From NCBI GenBank assembly GCA_027309085.1, contig DAIDDL010000003.1, positions 1 through 51,633 on the forward strand: a DNA stretch of 51,633 nucleotides, given 5' to 3'. The notes beneath the pieces were generated by a model. That model did no database searches and had not been told where the DNA came from. It saw nothing but the letters and a program-made list of their open reading frames with translations. The translations under genes were made by a program, and so were the position numbers. The DNA comes from Sulfobacillus sp. Its GTDB lineage: Bacteria > Bacillota > Sulfobacillia > Sulfobacillales > Sulfobacillaceae. This document shows, one piece after another, positions 50,433 to 51,633 of the stretch (position 1 is the first letter of the stretch; each line of letters begins with the position of its first letter).

Positions 50433-51201
50433 CCTGGTGGAAGGGCTCGTGGGCTATGCACGCCGCACCTTCTTAGTCCCCGTGCCGGAGGTTCCCGACT
50501 GGGAAACCCTCAATGCGCACCTGCGCCACCAGTGCGAGCAAGAACGCTCGCGCGTCTTGCCACGCCGCGGGGGCGCCTCGATCGGCACGTTGTGGGACCA
50601 GGAACGCGCGGCGTTTCTTCCGTTACCGCCTCAGCCGTTTACTCCGGCCACGTGGTGGCCCGTGCGCGTGTCATCTCAAGCTCTGGTGCGCCACCAGCAG
50701 GTGGCGTATTCGGTGCCCACCCGCTATGTCGGGCAGCGGGTGCGGCTGGCCGCGTTTTGGGATCATGTGGAGGTGTGGACGCTCACGACGCAGATTGCCT
50801 CCCATCCCTTGGGCCAGCCCGGCACCCCGCAACTGGATCTCCTCCATTATCTCGACGCCTTACAGCAGAAACCCGGGGCCGTCCGCAATGCCCGCGTCGT
50901 CCGCGAGCTCGGAACGGTCGTGCGCGCCTACCAGGACGCCTTTTTCGCGGTGCACCCGACGGCCTACGGAGCGTTTGTGGACATTTTGTGGCTGTTTCGC
51001 CGCTTTCCGGCGGCGCAGATCATCGCGGCCCTTCCCGCCGCCCAGGCGGCGGGCTGCTTTGATGCGGAGGCCCTGAGTCGGCGTCTCCCGCCCACGGTAC
51101 CCGCTGATCGGACGCTGACCGAGCCCACCCGCGTCCCCCCGGGCCCGCCCGTTTCCCAACCGCATCCCCGACTCTACGATCAACTCACTGAGGAGGCCTG
51201 A
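50433..51201 (+). pseudogene. istA: IstA (IS21 transposase), C-terminal part
   Basis: Continues the interrupted istA: LVEGLVGYARRTFLVPVPEV, WETLNAHLRHQCEQERSR, and the C-terminal region VRHQQVAYSVPTRYVGQRVR typical of IS21 IstA, ending PRLYDQLTEEA. Its natural join to 47691 is through GWEKG/LVEG. No start of its own. IstB follows after 5 bp. Confidence 0.9.
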
Positions 51202-51206
51202 TTCTC

Positions 51207-51541
51207 ATGACCGATTATCATCACCAAGGGGTGGAGGCCGCACTGCGCCTGCTCCGAATGCCTGGTGCCGTCCAGGCCTATGCCAGTTGTCTGCGGGAAG
51301 CGGAAGCCCAACATCAGGGCTATGCCGCATTTCTTGAGGCACTCCTTTTGCAGGAAGTCGACAGCCGACGGCAACACCAGGTCGCCCATCATCGGCGGGA
51401 TGCGCACTTTCCGCTCCACAAAACGCTGGACGCCTTTGACTTCAGCCTGCGGCCGAGCGTGAATCGCCTCGAAGTGCTGCAACTGGCGACAGGCGATTGG
51501 GTCCTCACCAAAGAAAATTGCCTGATTTTGGGCAATTGTGT
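51207..51541 (+). pseudogene. istB: IstB (IS21 ATPase helper), truncated by an ISL3 element
   Basis: N-terminal part of the AAA+ helper: MTDYHHQGVEAALRLLRMPG, EVDSRRQHQVAHHRRDAHFP and LEVLQLATGDWVLTKENCLI, stopping at LILGN, just where Walker A (GxxGTGKTH) should follow. Sequence then changes to an ISL3 left end. ATG 51207 follows GAGGAGG. Confidence 0.88.
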
Positions 51542-51633
51542 TTGGTCAATAGGAAAGGCTCTTCCGCATTTTTGGTGTAATGGTGATCCGGTGTCGAAAT
51601 GCGGCGGTATAATAAGGACAAGTTTTCCAAATA
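51541..51633 (+). mobile_element. ISL3-type left end, continues beyond the window
   Basis: GGCTCTTCCGCATT plus TTTGGTGTAA (51557-51580), followed by GGTATAATAAGGACA (promoter), the same order as at 37766 and, reversed, 41727. The 16-20 bases before GGCTC also match the 37766 copy (TTGTGT..TGG.CAA...GGAAA), so the true end may lie near 51537. It interrupts istB. Confidence 0.75.

Overview
The window looks like a chromosomal segment of a spore-forming, GC-rich, acidophilic/thermophilic Firmicute of the Sulfobacillus type. This is an inference from protein style, frequent TTG/GTG starts behind strong AGGAGG-type ribosome binding sites, an FTR1 iron permease, ATP sulfurylase/APS kinase, and a CcoI/FixI-like copper ATPase cluster. 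No rRNA, tRNA or CRISPR array was seen, so taxonomy rests on proteins alone.

Core region (1-17959). A partial APC-family amino-acid permease is followed by a LigB-like dioxygenase and a nicotinamidase, then a LytS/LytTR two-component pair. Next come molybdopterin synthase genes (moaE, moaD), an L,D-transpeptidase, and a leftward run lgt-hemL-ychF with a small charged protein. After that is a leftward block of OsmC, a Cas4-like Fe-S nuclease, a UPF0173 hydrolase, a HAD phosphatase and a beta-hydroxyacid dehydrogenase. A rightward operon encodes a YtkA/FixH-like lipoprotein, an unknown membrane protein, a SafE/TauE-like protein and a heavy-metal P-type ATPase with both an N-terminal Cys cluster and an HMA domain.

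Surface-modification region (17960-24426). A long non-coding stretch with two perfect hairpins precedes an acyltransferase-3, a PAPS-type sulfotransferase, and a divergent fused ATP sulfurylase/APS kinase. Together these could make PAPS and use it to sulfate a glycan or lipid. An orphan IS3 OrfA ends this region.

Core region (24757-37712). An FTR1 iron permease is convergent with a leftward arginine operon argC-J-B-D-G-H, which has a good sigma-A promoter overlapped by an ARG-box-like site. Then come a YetF-type (DUF421) protein, glnA, an acyl-ACP-reductase-like (COG5322) dehydrogenase behind a TGTGCACA operator, a pirin, and a divergent HxlR regulator.

Accessory region (37713-51633). This is an insertion-sequence graveyard. 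It contains three related ISL3-type left ends, an ISL3/Tn3 chimeric remnant, a Tn3-type resolvase, a frameshifted M20 amidohydrolase, and an AT-richer group of envelope/secreted protein genes, one with a near-perfect 380-bp NPCBM duplication. It ends in an IS21 element that itself truncates a gene. That IS21 copy is interrupted in istA by a 2.7-kb element encoding a tyrosine recombinase plus an IS91-type HUH transposase, and in istB by an ISL3-type end. Removing the 2.7-kb insertion together with one copy of a 7-bp repeat restores the istA reading frame exactly, which defines the element ends. Its termini carry a recurring 10-bp motif TWATGYAAAG (six copies in all), which is the most unusual structure in the window.
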